Positions 14,642 to 25,405 of a stretch of DNA of 64,000 nucleotides are shown here, in pieces. Location: assembly GCF_026410085.1 (NCBI RefSeq), contig NZ_CP112866.1, positions 3,843,001 through 3,907,000 on the forward strand, read 5' to 3'. The first letter of the stretch is position 1. Each line of letters begins with the position of its first letter. Both the position numbers and the translations under genes were made by a program. This DNA is from Pseudomonas quebecensis. Lineage in GTDB: Bacteria; Pseudomonadota; Gammaproteobacteria; Pseudomonadales; Pseudomonadaceae. Below the pieces are notes generated by a model, which saw only the letters and a program-made list of their open reading frames with translations, did no database searches and was not told where the DNA came from.

Positions 14642-17600
14642 TCAACGGTATTGGAGGAAGACGTTGTCTCGCCCGAACTGGTCACGCAATGCTTGAATCA
14701 AGCCATCGGCGGGATCAATTCGCCAGCTTTCGCCGAACTGAAGCATGGCCTTCGCATCGTTACCGGTGTACTCCATGGTCACCGGGCACGCGCCACGGTG
14801 ACGCTTGAGCAGATCACCCAACCAGCGTAGCTGATCGCCTTTCAGGGCCTCGGTTTTCACCTTCAGGCGCAGGCTCTCGGCCAGGTTGGTGCGGGCATCC
14901 TCCATGCTCATCACCCGCTTGATCCGCAGGCGCAGGCCGCCGGAGAAGTCATCGTTGCTGACCTCCCCTTCCACCACCACCATGGCGTCGGTCTGCAACA
15001 GCGACTGAGCAGAATGGAACGCATCGGCAAACAACGAGGCTTCGATCCGCCCCGAACGGTCATCAAGAGTAATGAAGCCCATCTTGTCGCCCTTTTTGTT
15101 CTTCATCACCCGCAGCGCAATGATCATGCCGGCCACGGTCTGGGTATCCCGCGCCGGTTTCAGGTCGATGATGCGCTGGCGAGCGAAACGGCGGATTTCG
15201 CCTTCGTACTCGTCAATCGGATGGCCGGTAAGGTAGAGCCCCAGGGTATCTTTTTCGCCCTTGAGACGTTCCTTGAGCGTTAACTCCTTGGCCTTGCGGT
15301 GGTTGGCGTACACATCCGCGTCTTCTTCGACGAACAAGCCACCGAACAGGTCGGCATGCCCACTGTCGTGGGTACGGGCAGTCTGTTCCGCTGCCTTGAT
15401 CGCCTCTTCCATCGCGGCCAGCAGCACGGCGCGGTTGCGGTCGATATTGGCCTGGTAAGCCTTGGGCTCATCGTGGAAATACGGGCCGAGACGGTCGAGT
15501 GCGCCGCTGCGGATCAGGCCATCGAGGGTGCGCTTGTTGATGCGTTTGAGGTCGACTCGCGCGCAGAAATCGAACAGGTCTTTGAAAGGCCCGTCCTGAC
15601 GCGCTTCGGTGATGGCTTCCACCGGGCCTTCGCCCACGCCCTTGATCGCGCCCAGGCCATAAATGATGCGACCTTCGTCGTTCACCGTGAACTTGAACTC
15701 CGAGGCGTTCACGTCCGGCGCGTCGAGGCGCAGCTTCATGGTGCGCACTTCCTCGATCAAGGTCACGACCTTGTCGGTGTTGTGCATATCCGCCGACAAT
15801 ACCGCGGCCATGAACGGCGCCGGATAGTGGGCTTTCAGCCAGGCGGTTTGATAAGACACCAGACCGTAGGCGGCGGAGTGGGATTTGTTGAAGCCGTAAC
15901 CGGCGAACTTCTCCACCAGGTCGAAGATGTTACCCGCCAGGTCGGCATCGATATTGTTGGTGGCGCAACCTTCAATGAAACCGCCCCGCTGCTTGGCCAT
16001 TTCCTCTGGTTTCTTTTTACCCATGGCCCGACGCAGCATATCCGCTCCGCCAAGGGTGTAACCCGCCATCACCTGAGCGATCTGCATCACCTGTTCCTGA
16101 TACAGGATGATGCCGTAGGTCGGCGCCAATACCGGCTTGAGGCCTTCGTACTGGTAATCGGAGTGCGGGTACGCCAGCTCGGCACGCCCGTGCTTACGGT
16201 TGATGAAGTCATCCACCATGCCCGATTGCAGCGGCCCCGGACGGAACAGGGCCACCAGTGCGATCAAGTCTTCCAGGCAGTCGGGCTTGAGCTTTTTGAT
16301 CAGCTCTTTCATCCCGCGCGACTCGAGCTGGAACACCGCCGTGGTTTCGGCTTTTTGCAGCAGGGTGTACGTCGGCTTGTCATCCAGTGGAATAAAGGCG
16401 ATATCCAGCGGTTCCTCGCCCACCTTGGCGCGGTCGCGGTTGATGGTCTTGAGCGCCCAATCAATGATGGTCAGGGTGCGCAGGCCGAGGAAGTCGAACT
16501 TCACCAGGCCGGCCGCCTCCACGTCATCCTTGTCGAACTGGGTCACCAGGCCGTCGCCTTCTTCGTCGCAATAGATCGGCGAAAAGTCGGTGAGCTTGGT
16601 AGGCGCAATGACCACGCCGCCGGCGTGCTTACCGACGTTACGCACCACACCTTCAAGCTTGCGGGCCATCTCCCAGATTTCGGCGGCTTCTTCGTCGACC
16701 TTGATGAAATCGCGCAGGATTTCTTCCTGCTCGTAAGCCTTTTCCAACGTCATGCCGACTTCGAACGGGATCATCTTCGACAGGCGATCGGCCAGGCCGT
16801 AGGACTTGCCCTGCACCCGCGCCACGTCGCGGATCACCGCTTTGGCCGCCATGGAACCGAAGGTAATGATCTGGCTCACGGCGTTGCGGCCATACTTCTC
16901 GGCCACGTATTCGATCACGCGGTCGCGACCGTCCATGCAAAAATCGACGTCGAAGTCGGGCATGGAAACCCGCTCCGGGTTCAGGAAGCGTTCGAACAGC
17001 AGGTCGTATTCCAGCGGGTCCAGGTCGGTGATCTTTTGCACATAGGCCACCAGCGAGCCAGCACCTGACCCTCGGCCCGGGCCAACCGGCACGCCGTTGT
17101 TCTTGGCCCACTGGATAAAGTCCATCACGATCAGGAAGTAGCCGGGAAAGCCCATCTGGATAATGATATCCAGCTCGAAATTCAGCCGGTCGACGTAGAC
17201 CTGGCGCTTGGCTTCGTAGTCTTCGGTGGTGTCCTTGGGCAGCAGGACCGCCAGCCGCTCCTCGAGGCCATCGAACGACACCTTGCGGAAATACTCATCG
17301 ATGGTCATGCCATCGGGAATCGGGAAGTTGGGCAGGAAGTGCTTGCCCAGTTTCACCTCGATATTGCAGCGCTTGGCGATCTCGACGGAGTTTTCCAGGG
17401 CCTCGGGCAGGTCGCTGAACAGCTCGGCCATTTCTTCGGCACTTTTAAGGTACTGCTCTTCGCTGTAGTTCTTCGAACGGCGCGGATCGTCCAGGGCCCG
17501 GCCTTCGCCGATGCACACGCGGGTTTCGTGGGCCTCGAAATCCTCTCGCTTGATAAAGCGCACATCGTTGGTCGCCACCAGTGGTGCGCCGAGCTTATCG

Positions 17601-18163
17601 GCCAGCGACACGGCGGCGTGCAGGTGTTCTTCATCGTTGGGACGGTTGGTGCGTTGCACTTCCAGGTAGAAACGGTCGGGAAAGACCTGCATCCACTCGC
17701 GAGCCAGCACTTCGGCTTCCTGCGGGTTGCCGCCCAGCAGCGCAATACCGATCTCGCCCTCCTTGGCGGCGGACAGCATGATCAGACCTTCGCTGGCCTC
17801 GGCGACCCATTCACGCTCGATGATGATCGAGCCGTTGCGCTGACCCTCGATAAAACCACGGGAAATCAATTCGGTCAGATTGCGATAGCCCACGCCGTTC
17901 ATCGCCAGCAGGCTGATACGGCTCAAGGGGTTGTCCGGGTCTTTGTTGGACAGCCAAAGATCGGCGCCGCAGATCGGCTTGATGCCGGCGCCCATGGCAT
18001 TCTTATAGAACTTGACCAGAGAACACATGTTGTTCTGATCAGTCACCGCAACCGCAGGCATGTTCATGCCCACCAGGGTTTTGACCAGAGGTTTGATCCG
18101 TACCAGGCCGTCGACCAGGGAATACTCAGTGTGCAGGCGCAGGTGAACGAATGAAGCCGGCAT
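14642..18163 (-). CDS. dnaE: DNA polymerase III subunit alpha
   Basis: Catalytic subunit of the replicative polymerase. 1173 residues from the ATG at 18163, preceded by AGGATC; a 71-codon upstream extension lacks family sequence and is rejected. N-terminal PHP domain ([13 protein letters not shown]), polymerase core with catalytic aspartates D403 and D405 (MPDFDVDF), fingers, beta-binding region and a C-terminal OB fold around [20 protein letters not shown]. It follows rnhB after a 76-base gap holding a strong stem-loop (18193-18218). Confidence 0.97.
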   Translation of the reverse strand: MPASFVHLRLHTEYSLVDGLVRIKPLVKTLVGMNMPAVAVTDQNNMCSLVKFYKNAMGAGIKPICGADLWLSNKDPDNPLSRISLLAMNGVGYRNLTELISRGFIEGQRNGSIIIEREWVAEASEGLIMLSAAKEGEIGIALLGGNPQEAEVLAREWMQVFPDRFYLEVQRTNRPNDEEHLHAAVSLADKLGAPLVATNDVRFIKREDFEAHETRVCIGEGRALDDPRRSKNYSEEQYLKSAEEMAELFSDLPEALENSVEIAKRCNIEVKLGKHFLPNFPIPDGMTIDEYFRKVSFDGLEERLAVLLPKDTTEDYEAKRQVYVDRLNFELDIIIQMGFPGYFLIVMDFIQWAKNNGVPVGPGRGSGAGSLVAYVQKITDLDPLEYDLLFERFLNPERVSMPDFDVDFCMDGRDRVIEYVAEKYGRNAVSQIITFGSMAAKAVIRDVARVQGKSYGLADRLSKMIPFEVGMTLEKAYEQEEILRDFIKVDEEAAEIWEMARKLEGVVRNVGKHAGGVVIAPTKLTDFSPIYCDEEGDGLVTQFDKDDVEAAGLVKFDFLGLRTLTIIDWALKTINRDRAKVGEEPLDIAFIPLDDKPTYTLLQKAETTAVFQLESRGMKELIKKLKPDCLEDLIALVALFRPGPLQSGMVDDFINRKHGRAELAYPHSDYQYEGLKPVLAPTYGIILYQEQVMQIAQVMAGYTLGGADMLRRAMGKKKPEEMAKQRGGFIEGCATNNIDADLAGNIFDLVEKFAGYGFNKSHSAAYGLVSYQTAWLKAHYPAPFMAAVLSADMHNTDKVVTLIEEVRTMKLRLDAPDVNASEFKFTVNDEGRIIYGLGAIKGVGEGPVEAITEARQDGPFKDLFDFCARVDLKRINKRTLDGLIRSGALDRLGPYFHDEPKAYQANIDRNRAVLLAAMEEAIKAAEQTARTHDSGHADLFGGLFVEEDADVYANHRKAKELTLKERLKGEKDTLGLYLTGHPIDEYEGEIRRFARQRIIDLKPARDTQTVAGMIIALRVMKNKKGDKMGFITLDDRSGRIEASLFADAFHSAQSLLQTDAMVVVEGEVSNDDFSGGLRLRIKRVMSMEDARTNLAESLRLKVKTEALKGDQLRWLGDLLKRHRGACPVTMEYTGNDAKAMLQFGESWRIDPADGLIQALRDQFGRDNVFLQYR

Positions 18164-18185
18164 AGTGATCCTGTTCCAATACGTG

Positions 18186-18218
18186 AAGACAACAAGGCCC
18201 GGATTGTACCGGGCCTTG
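18186..18218 (-). terminator. Terminator-like stem-loop between rnhB and dnaE
   Basis: CAAGGCCCGG (18193-18202) pairs perfectly with CCGGGCCTTG (18209-18218) around a six-base loop. On the minus strand the stem is followed by TTGTCTT. The tail is imperfect, so partial termination or attenuation before dnaE is more likely than a full stop. Confidence 0.55.
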
Positions 18219-18239
18219 GCAAAAACATCAGCTTCGCGA

Positions 18240-18872
18240 CTAAACCTCGATGAAGCTCTCGCGCAGCTCGTAGGCCTGGCGTACCGGGGCGAACGAGCGC
18301 CGATGAATCGGCGTGGGACCCAGGCGTGCCAGAGCTTCCAGATGAACGGGCGTAGGGTAGCCTTTATGCCCACCAATGCCGTAGCCTGGGTAGATCAATT
18401 CAAACGCGGCCATTTCACGATCACGACTGACTTTGGCCAGGATCGAGGCCGCCGCAATTGCAGGCACCTTGCTATCCCCCTTCACCACCGCTTCCGACGG
18501 CATCCCCAGTTTCGGGCAACGGTTGCCGTCGATCATGGCCATTTTCGGGGTGATGTGCAGGCCTTCGACGGCACGCTGCATGGCCAGCATGGTGGCGTGC
18601 AGAATATTCAGCTTGTCGATTTCTTCGACTTCAGCCCGGGCAATATGCCAGCTCAAGGCTTTTTCACAGATTTCGTCGAACAGCTTTTCACGGCGGGCTT
18701 CAGTGAGCTTTTTCGAATCGTTCAACCCCAGAATCGGACGGTTCGGATCCAGGATCACCGCCGCCGTGACCACTGCGCCGCACAGCGGGCCGCGGCCGAC
18801 TTCGTCGACGCCGGCCACCAGCTCATGGACTTGAGCAACCAGGCTGAAATCCAGGCCCATTTGCGTACTCAT
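18240..18872 (-). CDS. rnhB: Ribonuclease HII
   Basis: Removes ribonucleotides misincorporated in DNA and RNA of RNA-DNA hybrids. 210 residues with metal ligands D23 and E24 ([12 protein letters not shown]) and D115 (MAMIDGN), plus the conserved [10 protein letters not shown] and [10 protein letters not shown] motifs. The ATG overlaps the lpxB stop by four bases (ATGA), with GAAG upstream inside lpxB. The lpxB-rnhB-dnaE order is conserved and couples lipid A and replication genes on one message. Confidence 0.96.
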   Translation of the reverse strand: MSTQMGLDFSLVAQVHELVAGVDEVGRGPLCGAVVTAAVILDPNRPILGLNDSKKLTEARREKLFDEICEKALSWHIARAEVEEIDKLNILHATMLAMQRAVEGLHITPKMAMIDGNRCPKLGMPSEAVVKGDSKVPAIAAASILAKVSRDREMAAFELIYPGYGIGGHKGYPTPVHLEALARLGPTPIHRRSFAPVRQAYELRESFIEV

Positions 18873-20008
18873 AAAGCTTCCTGTTGTTTGCCGATCAAGG
18901 TCAACACGGCGTCAGCCGCCTGGTTCGAGGCATCACGACGCAGTGTGCGGTGAATCGCATCGAAACCACGGGTCTGCTCTTCGCCGCCGTCGATCAAGGG
19001 TAGTAGGGTTTGCGCCAGGGCGTCAGGCGTCGCATCGTCCTGCAACAACTCCGGCACCAACAGGCGCTGGGCCAGCAGGTTGGGCAGGGAGATGTAAGGG
19101 CTTTTGACCATGCGCTTGAGGATCCAGAAGGTCAGCGGCGCCAGACGATAGGCCACGACCATGGGGCGCTTGTACAGCAGGGCTTCCAGCGTAGCGGTGC
19201 CCGAAGCAATCAGCACCGCATCACAGGCCGCAAGGGCCAGGTGCGATTGACCATCGAGCAGGGTTAGCGGCAGGTTGCGGCCTTGAAGCAAGGTTTCGAT
19301 CTGAGCACGGCGTTGCGGGCTGGCACACGGCAACACAAACCGCACGCCAGGCTTGAGGTCTTGCAGACGTTCGGCGGCATCAAAGAAGACGCTGGCCAGG
19401 CGCCCGACTTCACCGCCTCGACTGCCGGGCATGAGCGCCACGAGCGGGCCATCGGGCAAGCCCAGTTCGGCACGGGCCGCGGCTCGATCAGCCTGCAAAG
19501 GTATCTCATCGGCCAGCGTATGCCCGACAAACCGCACCGGCACGCCCTTCTCTTCATAAAACCTGGCTTCGAAGGGCAACAGGGTCAGCATCAGGTCGCA
19601 ACCCTCGCGGATCTTCAGCACGCGCTTCTGACGCCACGCCCACACGGAGGGGCTGACGTAGTGCACGGTCTTGATGCCCGCCTGGCGCAGCTTGAGTTCG
19701 ATATTGAGGGTGAAATCGGGTGCATCGATGCCGATGAAGACGTCGGGCTTTTCCTTGATCAGGGTCTGAATCAACAGCTTGCGGCGCGCCAGGAGTTCGC
19801 GCAGGCGCCCCAGCACCTCTACCAACCCCATGACCGACAAGCGCTCCATAGGGAAATAGGACACAAGCCCCTCAGCCTGCATCAACGGACCACCGACACC
19901 GATGAATTCCACGGCCGGGTGCTGTGCCTTTAGCGCCCGCATAAGACCTGCGCCCAAAATGTCGCCGGAAGCTTCTCCGGCTACCAGCGCTATACGCATA
20001 TTGGCCAT
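18869..20008 (-). CDS. lpxB: Lipid-A-disaccharide synthase
   Basis: GT19 glycosyltransferase that condenses UDP-diacylglucosamine with lipid X to form the lipid A disaccharide at the inner face of the cytoplasmic membrane. 379 residues; opens [16 protein letters not shown], with the conserved [20 protein letters not shown] and [10 protein letters not shown] motifs. The start at 20008 lies two bases after the lpxA stop; a second ATG three codons later is a possible alternative. The end overlaps rnhB by four bases. Confidence 0.96.
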   Translation of the reverse strand: MANMRIALVAGEASGDILGAGLMRALKAQHPAVEFIGVGGPLMQAEGLVSYFPMERLSVMGLVEVLGRLRELLARRKLLIQTLIKEKPDVFIGIDAPDFTLNIELKLRQAGIKTVHYVSPSVWAWRQKRVLKIREGCDLMLTLLPFEARFYEEKGVPVRFVGHTLADEIPLQADRAAARAELGLPDGPLVALMPGSRGGEVGRLASVFFDAAERLQDLKPGVRFVLPCASPQRRAQIETLLQGRNLPLTLLDGQSHLALAACDAVLIASGTATLEALLYKRPMVVAYRLAPLTFWILKRMVKSPYISLPNLLAQRLLVPELLQDDATPDALAQTLLPLIDGGEEQTRGFDAIHRTLRRDASNQAADAVLTLIGKQQEAL

Positions 20009-20010
20009 GA

Positions 20011-20787
20011 TCAGCGGGTGATGCCGCGCGTCGACATCTGGATAGAGTCGCGGAACACCGCAACTTCCGGGAACAGCGCAGCCGGCTCGGTGAGTTGGGT
20101 CAATGCCTGCTCCACGGTCAGCCCCTGGCGGTAAACCACCTTGTAGGCACGACGCAAGGCGTGAATGGCCTCGTCGCTGAAACCACGACGACGCATGCCT
20201 TCGAAGTTCATGCTGCGAGCTTCGGCGGGGTTGCCGAATACCGTGACATACGCCGGAACGTCCTTGCCGATAGCGGTGCCCATGCCGGAAAAGCTGTGGG
20301 CGCCGATATGGCAGTACTGGTGCACCAGCGTGAACCCCGACAGGATCGCCCAGTCGTCAACGTGCACATGCCCGGCCAAGGCGGTGTTATTGACCAGTAT
20401 GCAGTGGTTGCCGATCACGCTGTCGTGGCCGATATGGGCATAAGCCATCACCAGGTTGTGATCACCCAGGGTGGTTTCGGCGCGATCCTGCACGGTGCCG
20501 CGATGAATGGTCACGCCTTCTCGAATGATGTTGTGATCACCGATGACCAGGCGTGTTTCTTCACCCTTGTATTTCATGTCCGGTGTGTCTTCGCCTACCG
20601 AGGAGAACTGGTAGATGCGATTGTGTTTGCCAATACGGGTCGGCCCTTTGAGGATCACGTGCGGCCCGATGACAGTCCCCTCGCCGATTTCCACACCTGC
20701 GCCGACGATCGACCAGGGGCCGACCTCAACGTCGGCGGCCAGTACGGCCGACGGATCGATGATTGCGCGAGGGTCAATCAAACTCAT
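20011..20787 (-). CDS. lpxA: UDP-N-acetylglucosamine acyltransferase
   Basis: First step of lipid A synthesis: transfers a 3-hydroxyacyl chain from ACP to UDP-GlcNAc. 258 residues from the ATG at 20787, which overlaps the fabZ stop by four bases; a 31-codon extension inside fabZ is rejected. Left-handed beta-helix of hexapeptide repeats, with the catalytic region AHIGHD (His118, His121). It competes with FabZ for the same hydroxyacyl-ACP pool, which makes their adjacency meaningful. Confidence 0.96.
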
Positions 20788-21224
20788 AGTTTGCGTTCCG
20801 CACAGATAATCTCGGCGGAGCATACCGGCTTGCCATCCACCGAGGCCTGGCATTCGAACTTCCAGATCTGGCGCTTGCAACTGATGAATTTGGCTTCGAG
20901 GATCAACTGATCACCCGGGGTGACCGGGTTGCGGAAACGCAGCTTGTCGGAGCCCACGAAATAGTAGAGCGTGCCGTCGGCAGGCTTGAGGTCAAGCATT
21001 TTAAAACCAAGGATACCGGCAGCCTGGGCCATCGCTTCAATGATCAACACGCCCGGCATGATGGGATGCGCGGGGAAGTGACCGTTGAAGAACGGTTCGT
21101 TGATGCTGACATTCTTGTAGGCGCGAATGCGCTTTTCCTCGACATTGAGGTCCACTACACGGTCCACCAGCAGGAACGGGTAACGGTGGGGCAGGTATTC
21201 GCGAATCTCGTTGATGTCCATCAT
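20784..21224 (-). CDS. fabZ: 3-hydroxyacyl-ACP dehydratase FabZ
   Basis: Dehydrates 3-hydroxyacyl-ACP to trans-2-enoyl-ACP in fatty-acid elongation. 146 residues from the first of two consecutive ATG codons ([17 protein letters not shown]), as in P. aeruginosa FabZ. Hot-dog fold with catalytic His49 (NGHFPAHP) and Glu63 (IIEAMAQ). Translationally coupled to lpxA by a four-base overlap. An upstream in-frame extension of 21 codons is rejected because it is unlike the family. Confidence 0.96.
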
Positions 21225-21335
21225 TTCGGGGGGAAGCCTGTAATAAAGATTGGGGGCGGGCGGACTAAAGGCACGCCCCGCTAGCAAATCAAGGAGGCAG
21301 TCTAGCGGCTGTGCACACTTGATATGAAAATGGTA

Positions 21336-22391
21336 TCAGCCTTCTGATGAAGCATTACCGCCAGGGGTCACTTCTCCAACACGCTTTTCCAGCTGCTTGA
21401 GCCGTCGGGCCATATCGTCGAGCTGGCGCAAACGCGCCGCACTCTTGCGCCATTCAGCCGCAGGTTGCATGGCGGTACCGGAAGAGTAGGCACCCGGCTC
21501 GGTAATCGAGTGGGTCACCATGGTCATTCCGGTGATGAAGACGTTGTCACAGATATCGATATGCCCTACCAGGCCGACACCGCCGGCGAGCATGCAATGC
21601 TTGCCGATACGGGTGCTGCCGGAAATCCCCACGCACGCCGCCATGGCGGTGTGATCGCCAATCTGTACGTTGTGGGCGATCTGGATCTGGTTGTCGAGCT
21701 TCACACCATTGCCGATCACGGTATCGGCCAGGGCCCCGCGATCAACTGCAGTGTTCACGCCGATTTCCACATCGTCGCCAATCAGCACGCCGCCGACCTG
21801 GGCAATCTTGTGCCAGACGCCTTTGGCGTTGGCAAATCCGAAGCCTTCGCCTCCGATCACCGCGCCCGACTGAATGACCACACGCTGGCCGATACGCACA
21901 TCGTGATACAGCGTCACGCGCGGCGCGAGCCAGCCATCGGCACCGATCTCGCATCGCGCACCGATAAAGCAGTGCGCCCCCACCGTGACGCCTGCGGCAA
22001 TGCGCGCACCACTCTCGATCACCGCAAAGGCACCAATGCTGGCCGCAGGGTCGACCTGGGCGTCATCGGCGATCATCGCTGACGGGTGAATGCCGCCGGC
22101 TGCCTTGGGTTTGGGATCGAACATGTGCGACACCTTGGCGTACGCCAGGTACGGGTCGGCCACCACCAGCGCATCCCCGGCAAAACCTTCGGCATCGGCG
22201 GCTTTGAGCAATACGGCTGCGGCGCGGCTGTCGACGAGGTATTTACGGTATTGAGGGTTTGCGAGGAAGCTCAACTGAGCTGGGCCAGCCTCCTGCAAGG
22301 TGGCTAGCCCAGTGATTTCTTTCTCCGGGGAGCCATGCAAAGTGGCCCCCAGGAACTCGGCCAACTCGCCGAGCTTGATAGTCGCGGTCAT
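21336..22391 (-). CDS. lpxD: UDP-3-O-(3-hydroxyacyl)glucosamine N-acyltransferase
   Basis: Third step of lipid A synthesis: N-acylates UDP-3-O-acyl-glucosamine from hydroxyacyl-ACP. 351 residues: N-terminal uridine-binding domain (about 1-100), then a left-handed beta-helix of hexapeptides with the catalytic-region motif [11 protein letters not shown], then a C-terminal helix ([13 protein letters not shown]) typical of LpxD. It starts three bases after the skp stop and is followed by 111 non-coding bases before fabZ. Confidence 0.96.
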   Translation of the reverse strand: MTATIKLGELAEFLGATLHGSPEKEITGLATLQEAGPAQLSFLANPQYRKYLVDSRAAAVLLKAADAEGFAGDALVVADPYLAYAKVSHMFDPKPKAAGGIHPSAMIADDAQVDPAASIGAFAVIESGARIAAGVTVGAHCFIGARCEIGADGWLAPRVTLYHDVRIGQRVVIQSGAVIGGEGFGFANAKGVWHKIAQVGGVLIGDDVEIGVNTAVDRGALADTVIGNGVKLDNQIQIAHNVQIGDHTAMAACVGISGSTRIGKHCMLAGGVGLVGHIDICDNVFITGMTMVTHSITEPGAYSSGTAMQPAAEWRKSAARLRQLDDMARRLKQLEKRVGEVTPGGNASSEG

Positions 22392-22394
22392 GGC

Positions 22395-22898
22395 TTACTT
22401 CAGCTGGTTCATGCGCTCGATCACCTGACGGGTGATGTCGTATTGAGGCTTGACGTCAATCACGGCGCCGCGCTCGAACACCAGGTCAAAGGCGCCTTTC
22501 TTGATCACTTCTTCCACAGCGCTGTCGAGTTTCGGCTTGAGCTGCTTAAGCATTTCGCGATCGGCCACAGCCTTGGCTTCGTTCAGCTCTTTGGACTGGA
22601 ACTGATAGTCACGGGCCTTTTGCTTGAATTCCAGCTCCAGACGTTCGCGCTCGCCTTGCTGCATCTTGTCACCACCGGCCACCAGACGATCCTGGATGCC
22701 CTTCGCGCTGCTTTCCAGGGTCTTGAGCTTGGTCAGTTGCGGACCGAATTTTTTCTCGGCATCCACGGCATATTTTTTGGCCGCATCGGATTCCAGCAGG
22801 GCCATCTGATAGTTCAGAACGGCGATTTTCATTTCGGCGAAGGCCGGGGTGGCTACCAGCACGGTTGCCAGCAGAACCAATTGAGTCAACTTACGCAC
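22395..22898 (-). CDS. skp: Periplasmic chaperone Skp (OmpH)
   Basis: Trimeric periplasmic holdase that carries unfolded outer-membrane proteins to the BAM complex. 167 residues with a cleavable signal peptide ending ATPAFA (about residues 1-21), then a long Lys/Glu/Gln-rich helical hairpin (about 60-130) between small beta-body segments. The start codon is GTG, with AGGAG seven bases upstream in the bamA-skp gap; there is no nearby in-frame ATG to compete. It lies between bamA and lpxD, the usual order. Confidence 0.95.
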   Translation of the reverse strand: MRKLTQLVLLATVLVATPAFAEMKIAVLNYQMALLESDAAKKYAVDAEKKFGPQLTKLKTLESSAKGIQDRLVAGGDKMQQGERERLELEFKQKARDYQFQSKELNEAKAVADREMLKQLKPKLDSAVEEVIKKGAFDLVFERGAVIDVKPQYDITRQVIERMNQLK

Positions 22899-22943
22899 GA
22901 TGCACTCCTACAGAATCCGTTGTCGTTATCTTAGGTCAGACGC

Positions 22944-25331
22944 TTAGAACGTCTGGCCGAGGGAGAATTGGAAAATCTGGGTTTCAGCGTTATCCGGTTT
23001 CTTGATTGGCATGGCCAGCGCAAAGCTCAACGGGCCCAGCGCAGTCACCCACGTCACACCCACACCCACGGAGCTCGCCATGTTGCTGAGGCTCACGTCG
23101 TTGCACTGGGTGTTGGACTTCAAACCGCTTGGGTTTTTGATCTGCTCGCACTTGGAATCGAACACGTTACCCACGTCCCAGAATACGGATGTACGCAGGG
23201 AACGCTGATCTTTCACGAACGGCAGTGGGAACAGAATTTCAGCACCACCCTGGATCAACACGTTACCACCGAAAGGCAGCGGGTCGTTGTCAGTGTCAGG
23301 TTGAGTGCCGATGTTACCGGTTTTATCAACACCGCGGCTCGGGGTACCGCGCGGGCCGAGAGTGCTGTCCTTGAAGCCACGTACCGAGTTGAAACCACCT
23401 GCATAGTAGTTTTCATAGAACGGCAAGCCATTGGTCGAACCGTAACCGTCGCCATAGCCGAGTTCGGTGTGCAGGCGCATGGTGTAGTTGTCGCTCAACG
23501 GCTGGAACAACTGGCCGCGGTAGTCGAGTTTGAAGAACGACAGGTCGCTGCCCGGCGTGGTGACTTCGGCCGTCAGGCTCTGGGAATGGCCACGGGTTGC
23601 CAGCACGCCTTTGTTCAGGGTCGACTCGGACCAGCCGGCGGACGCCTTGAAGTTCAGGAACTTGTCGCCTTCACGACGGGTGAAGTCGAAGATCTCGTCC
23701 ACGGTATAAATACCGGTCTTGATCTCATCCTGCTGCGCAGTCAGGCCGAAGGTCAGGCGCGAAGTTTCGCTGATCGGATAGCCGATGTTCACGCCAGCAC
23801 CCAGGCTGTCGATCGCATAGCTAGCTACGTCTACGTCGAGATCTTTGTAGTCGGTGGTGCGATAGAAGGCGTTGTAGCCCAGGCTCACACCGTCGGCGGT
23901 CCAGTAGGGGTCGACATAACCGAAGTTATAGCGGCTCTGGTATTCGCTGCGGGTCAGGCCAATGGAAACTTTGTTACCGGTACCCAGGAAGTTGTTCTGA
24001 GTGATCGAGCCACCCAGGATCAGGCCGGCGCTCTGCGCGAAACCGACACTGGCGGTGATCGAGCCCGAGGCCTGCTCTTCAACGGCGTAGTTCACGTCAA
24101 CCTGGTCGTCCACACCCGGCACAGCCGGCGTTTCGACGTTGACTTCCTTGAAGAAGCCCAGGCGTTCAAGACGGGTCTTGGACTGGTCGATCAGGTAGGT
24201 CGAAGCCCAGCCACCTTCCATCTGACGCATCTCACGACGCAGCACTTCGTCGGCGGACTTGGTGTTGCCACGGAAATTGATGCGGTTTACGTAAGCACGC
24301 TTACCGGGGTCTACCACGAAGGTGATATCAACGGTGTGGTCTTCGTCGTTGGGGGTCGGCACGCCGTTGACGTTGGCGAAGGTGTAGCCTTCGTTACCCA
24401 GGCGGCGGGTGATCAGTTCGGAGGTGGTGGTCATCAGCTTGCGCGAGAACACCTGGTCTTTCTGCACCAGCAACAGGGACTTGACCTGGTCTTCAGGCAC
24501 TTTCAAGTCACCGCTGAGCTTGACGTCACGAACCTTGTACTTCTCGCCTTCGTTGACGTTGACAGTGATGTAGACGTGCTTCTTGTCCGGCGTAATGGAC
24601 ACCTGGGTGGAGGCGATGTCCATGTTGATATAGCCGCGATCCAGGTAGTAGGAACGCAGGCGCTCCAGGTCACCGGAGAGTTTCTCACGGGCGTACTTGT
24701 CATCGTTCTTGAAGAACGACAACCAGTTGGTGGTCTTGAGTTCGAACAGGTCGACCAGGTCTTCATCCGGGAACTTGGTATTGCCTACCACGTTGATGTG
24801 CTGGATGGCCGCCACGGTCCCTTCGTTGATGTTGACCTTGAGGCCGACACGGTTACGCGGCTGCGGAACCACTTCCGTTTCCACGGTCGCGGAGTAGCGA
24901 CCCTGGGCGACGTACTGGCGCTGCAGTTCGTTACGCACGCCTTCAAGGGTGGCGCGCTGGAAGATTTCACCTTCGGCCAGGCCCGATTGCTTCAGGCCTT
25001 TCATCAGGTCTTCAGTAGAGATCGCCTTGTTGCCTTCGATCTCGATACTGGCGACGGATGGTCGCTCGACGACGGTGATGACCAGGACGTTGCCTTCTCG
25101 ACCCAGTTGGATGTCTTGAAAGAACCCGGTTTTGAACAGCGCACGAGTGGATTCCACCAGGCGACGATCATCAGCCTGTTCCCCGACGTTCAACGGCAAG
25201 GCACCAAAGACGCTACCGGCGGAAACCCGCTGGAGGCCGTTGACGCGAATATCGGAGATGGTGAAGGACTCGGCGTGAACTTCGGCGATCATCAATACGG
25301 TGAGAACCGCAGTTAGCAGCAGACGTTTCAT
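22944..25331 (-). CDS. bamA: Outer membrane protein assembly factor BamA
   Basis: Core of the BAM machine that folds beta-barrels into the outer membrane. 795 residues from the ATG at 25331 (AAAGGAC upstream): signal peptide ending EVHA (about 1-20), five POTRA repeats (about 22-425), and a 16-strand barrel ending in the C-terminal phenylalanine signature FQFSLGQTF. It follows rseP after a short gap that contains a terminator-like hairpin, so bamA may have its own envelope-stress-responsive promoter (inference). Confidence 0.97.
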   Translation of the reverse strand: MKRLLLTAVLTVLMIAEVHAESFTISDIRVNGLQRVSAGSVFGALPLNVGEQADDRRLVESTRALFKTGFFQDIQLGREGNVLVITVVERPSVASIEIEGNKAISTEDLMKGLKQSGLAEGEIFQRATLEGVRNELQRQYVAQGRYSATVETEVVPQPRNRVGLKVNINEGTVAAIQHINVVGNTKFPDEDLVDLFELKTTNWLSFFKNDDKYAREKLSGDLERLRSYYLDRGYINMDIASTQVSITPDKKHVYITVNVNEGEKYKVRDVKLSGDLKVPEDQVKSLLLVQKDQVFSRKLMTTTSELITRRLGNEGYTFANVNGVPTPNDEDHTVDITFVVDPGKRAYVNRINFRGNTKSADEVLRREMRQMEGGWASTYLIDQSKTRLERLGFFKEVNVETPAVPGVDDQVDVNYAVEEQASGSITASVGFAQSAGLILGGSITQNNFLGTGNKVSIGLTRSEYQSRYNFGYVDPYWTADGVSLGYNAFYRTTDYKDLDVDVASYAIDSLGAGVNIGYPISETSRLTFGLTAQQDEIKTGIYTVDEIFDFTRREGDKFLNFKASAGWSESTLNKGVLATRGHSQSLTAEVTTPGSDLSFFKLDYRGQLFQPLSDNYTMRLHTELGYGDGYGSTNGLPFYENYYAGGFNSVRGFKDSTLGPRGTPSRGVDKTGNIGTQPDTDNDPLPFGGNVLIQGGAEILFPLPFVKDQRSLRTSVFWDVGNVFDSKCEQIKNPSGLKSNTQCNDVSLSNMASSVGVGVTWVTALGPLSFALAMPIKKPDNAETQIFQFSLGQTF

Positions 25332-25356
25332 GAAGTCCTTTCTTATTCCAACTGGC

Positions 25357-25385
25357 AATAAACAAACTGCCGCAAAATGCGGCAG
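25357..25385 (-). terminator. Terminator-like hairpin between rseP and bamA
   Basis: On the minus strand CTGCCGCA-TTT-TGCGGCAG (25367-25385) is a perfect 8-bp stem with a three-base loop, followed by TTTGTTTATT. It would attenuate transcription from rseP into bamA. Confidence 0.6.
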
Positions 25386-25405
25386 ATTCGCAATTCAGCG
25401 AAGCG

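Noticed and set aside
15299..17068. 589-codon open frame antisense to dnaE
   Set aside because: Shadow of the dnaE coding strand.
18164..18376. 71-codon extension of dnaE into rnhB
   Set aside because: Crosses a terminator-like hairpin and lacks family sequence; the ATG at 18163 has AGGATC.
22968..25316. 782-codon open frame antisense to bamA
   Set aside because: Its Val/His/Gly-rich composition is the usual shadow of a coding strand; BamA on the other strand is certain.
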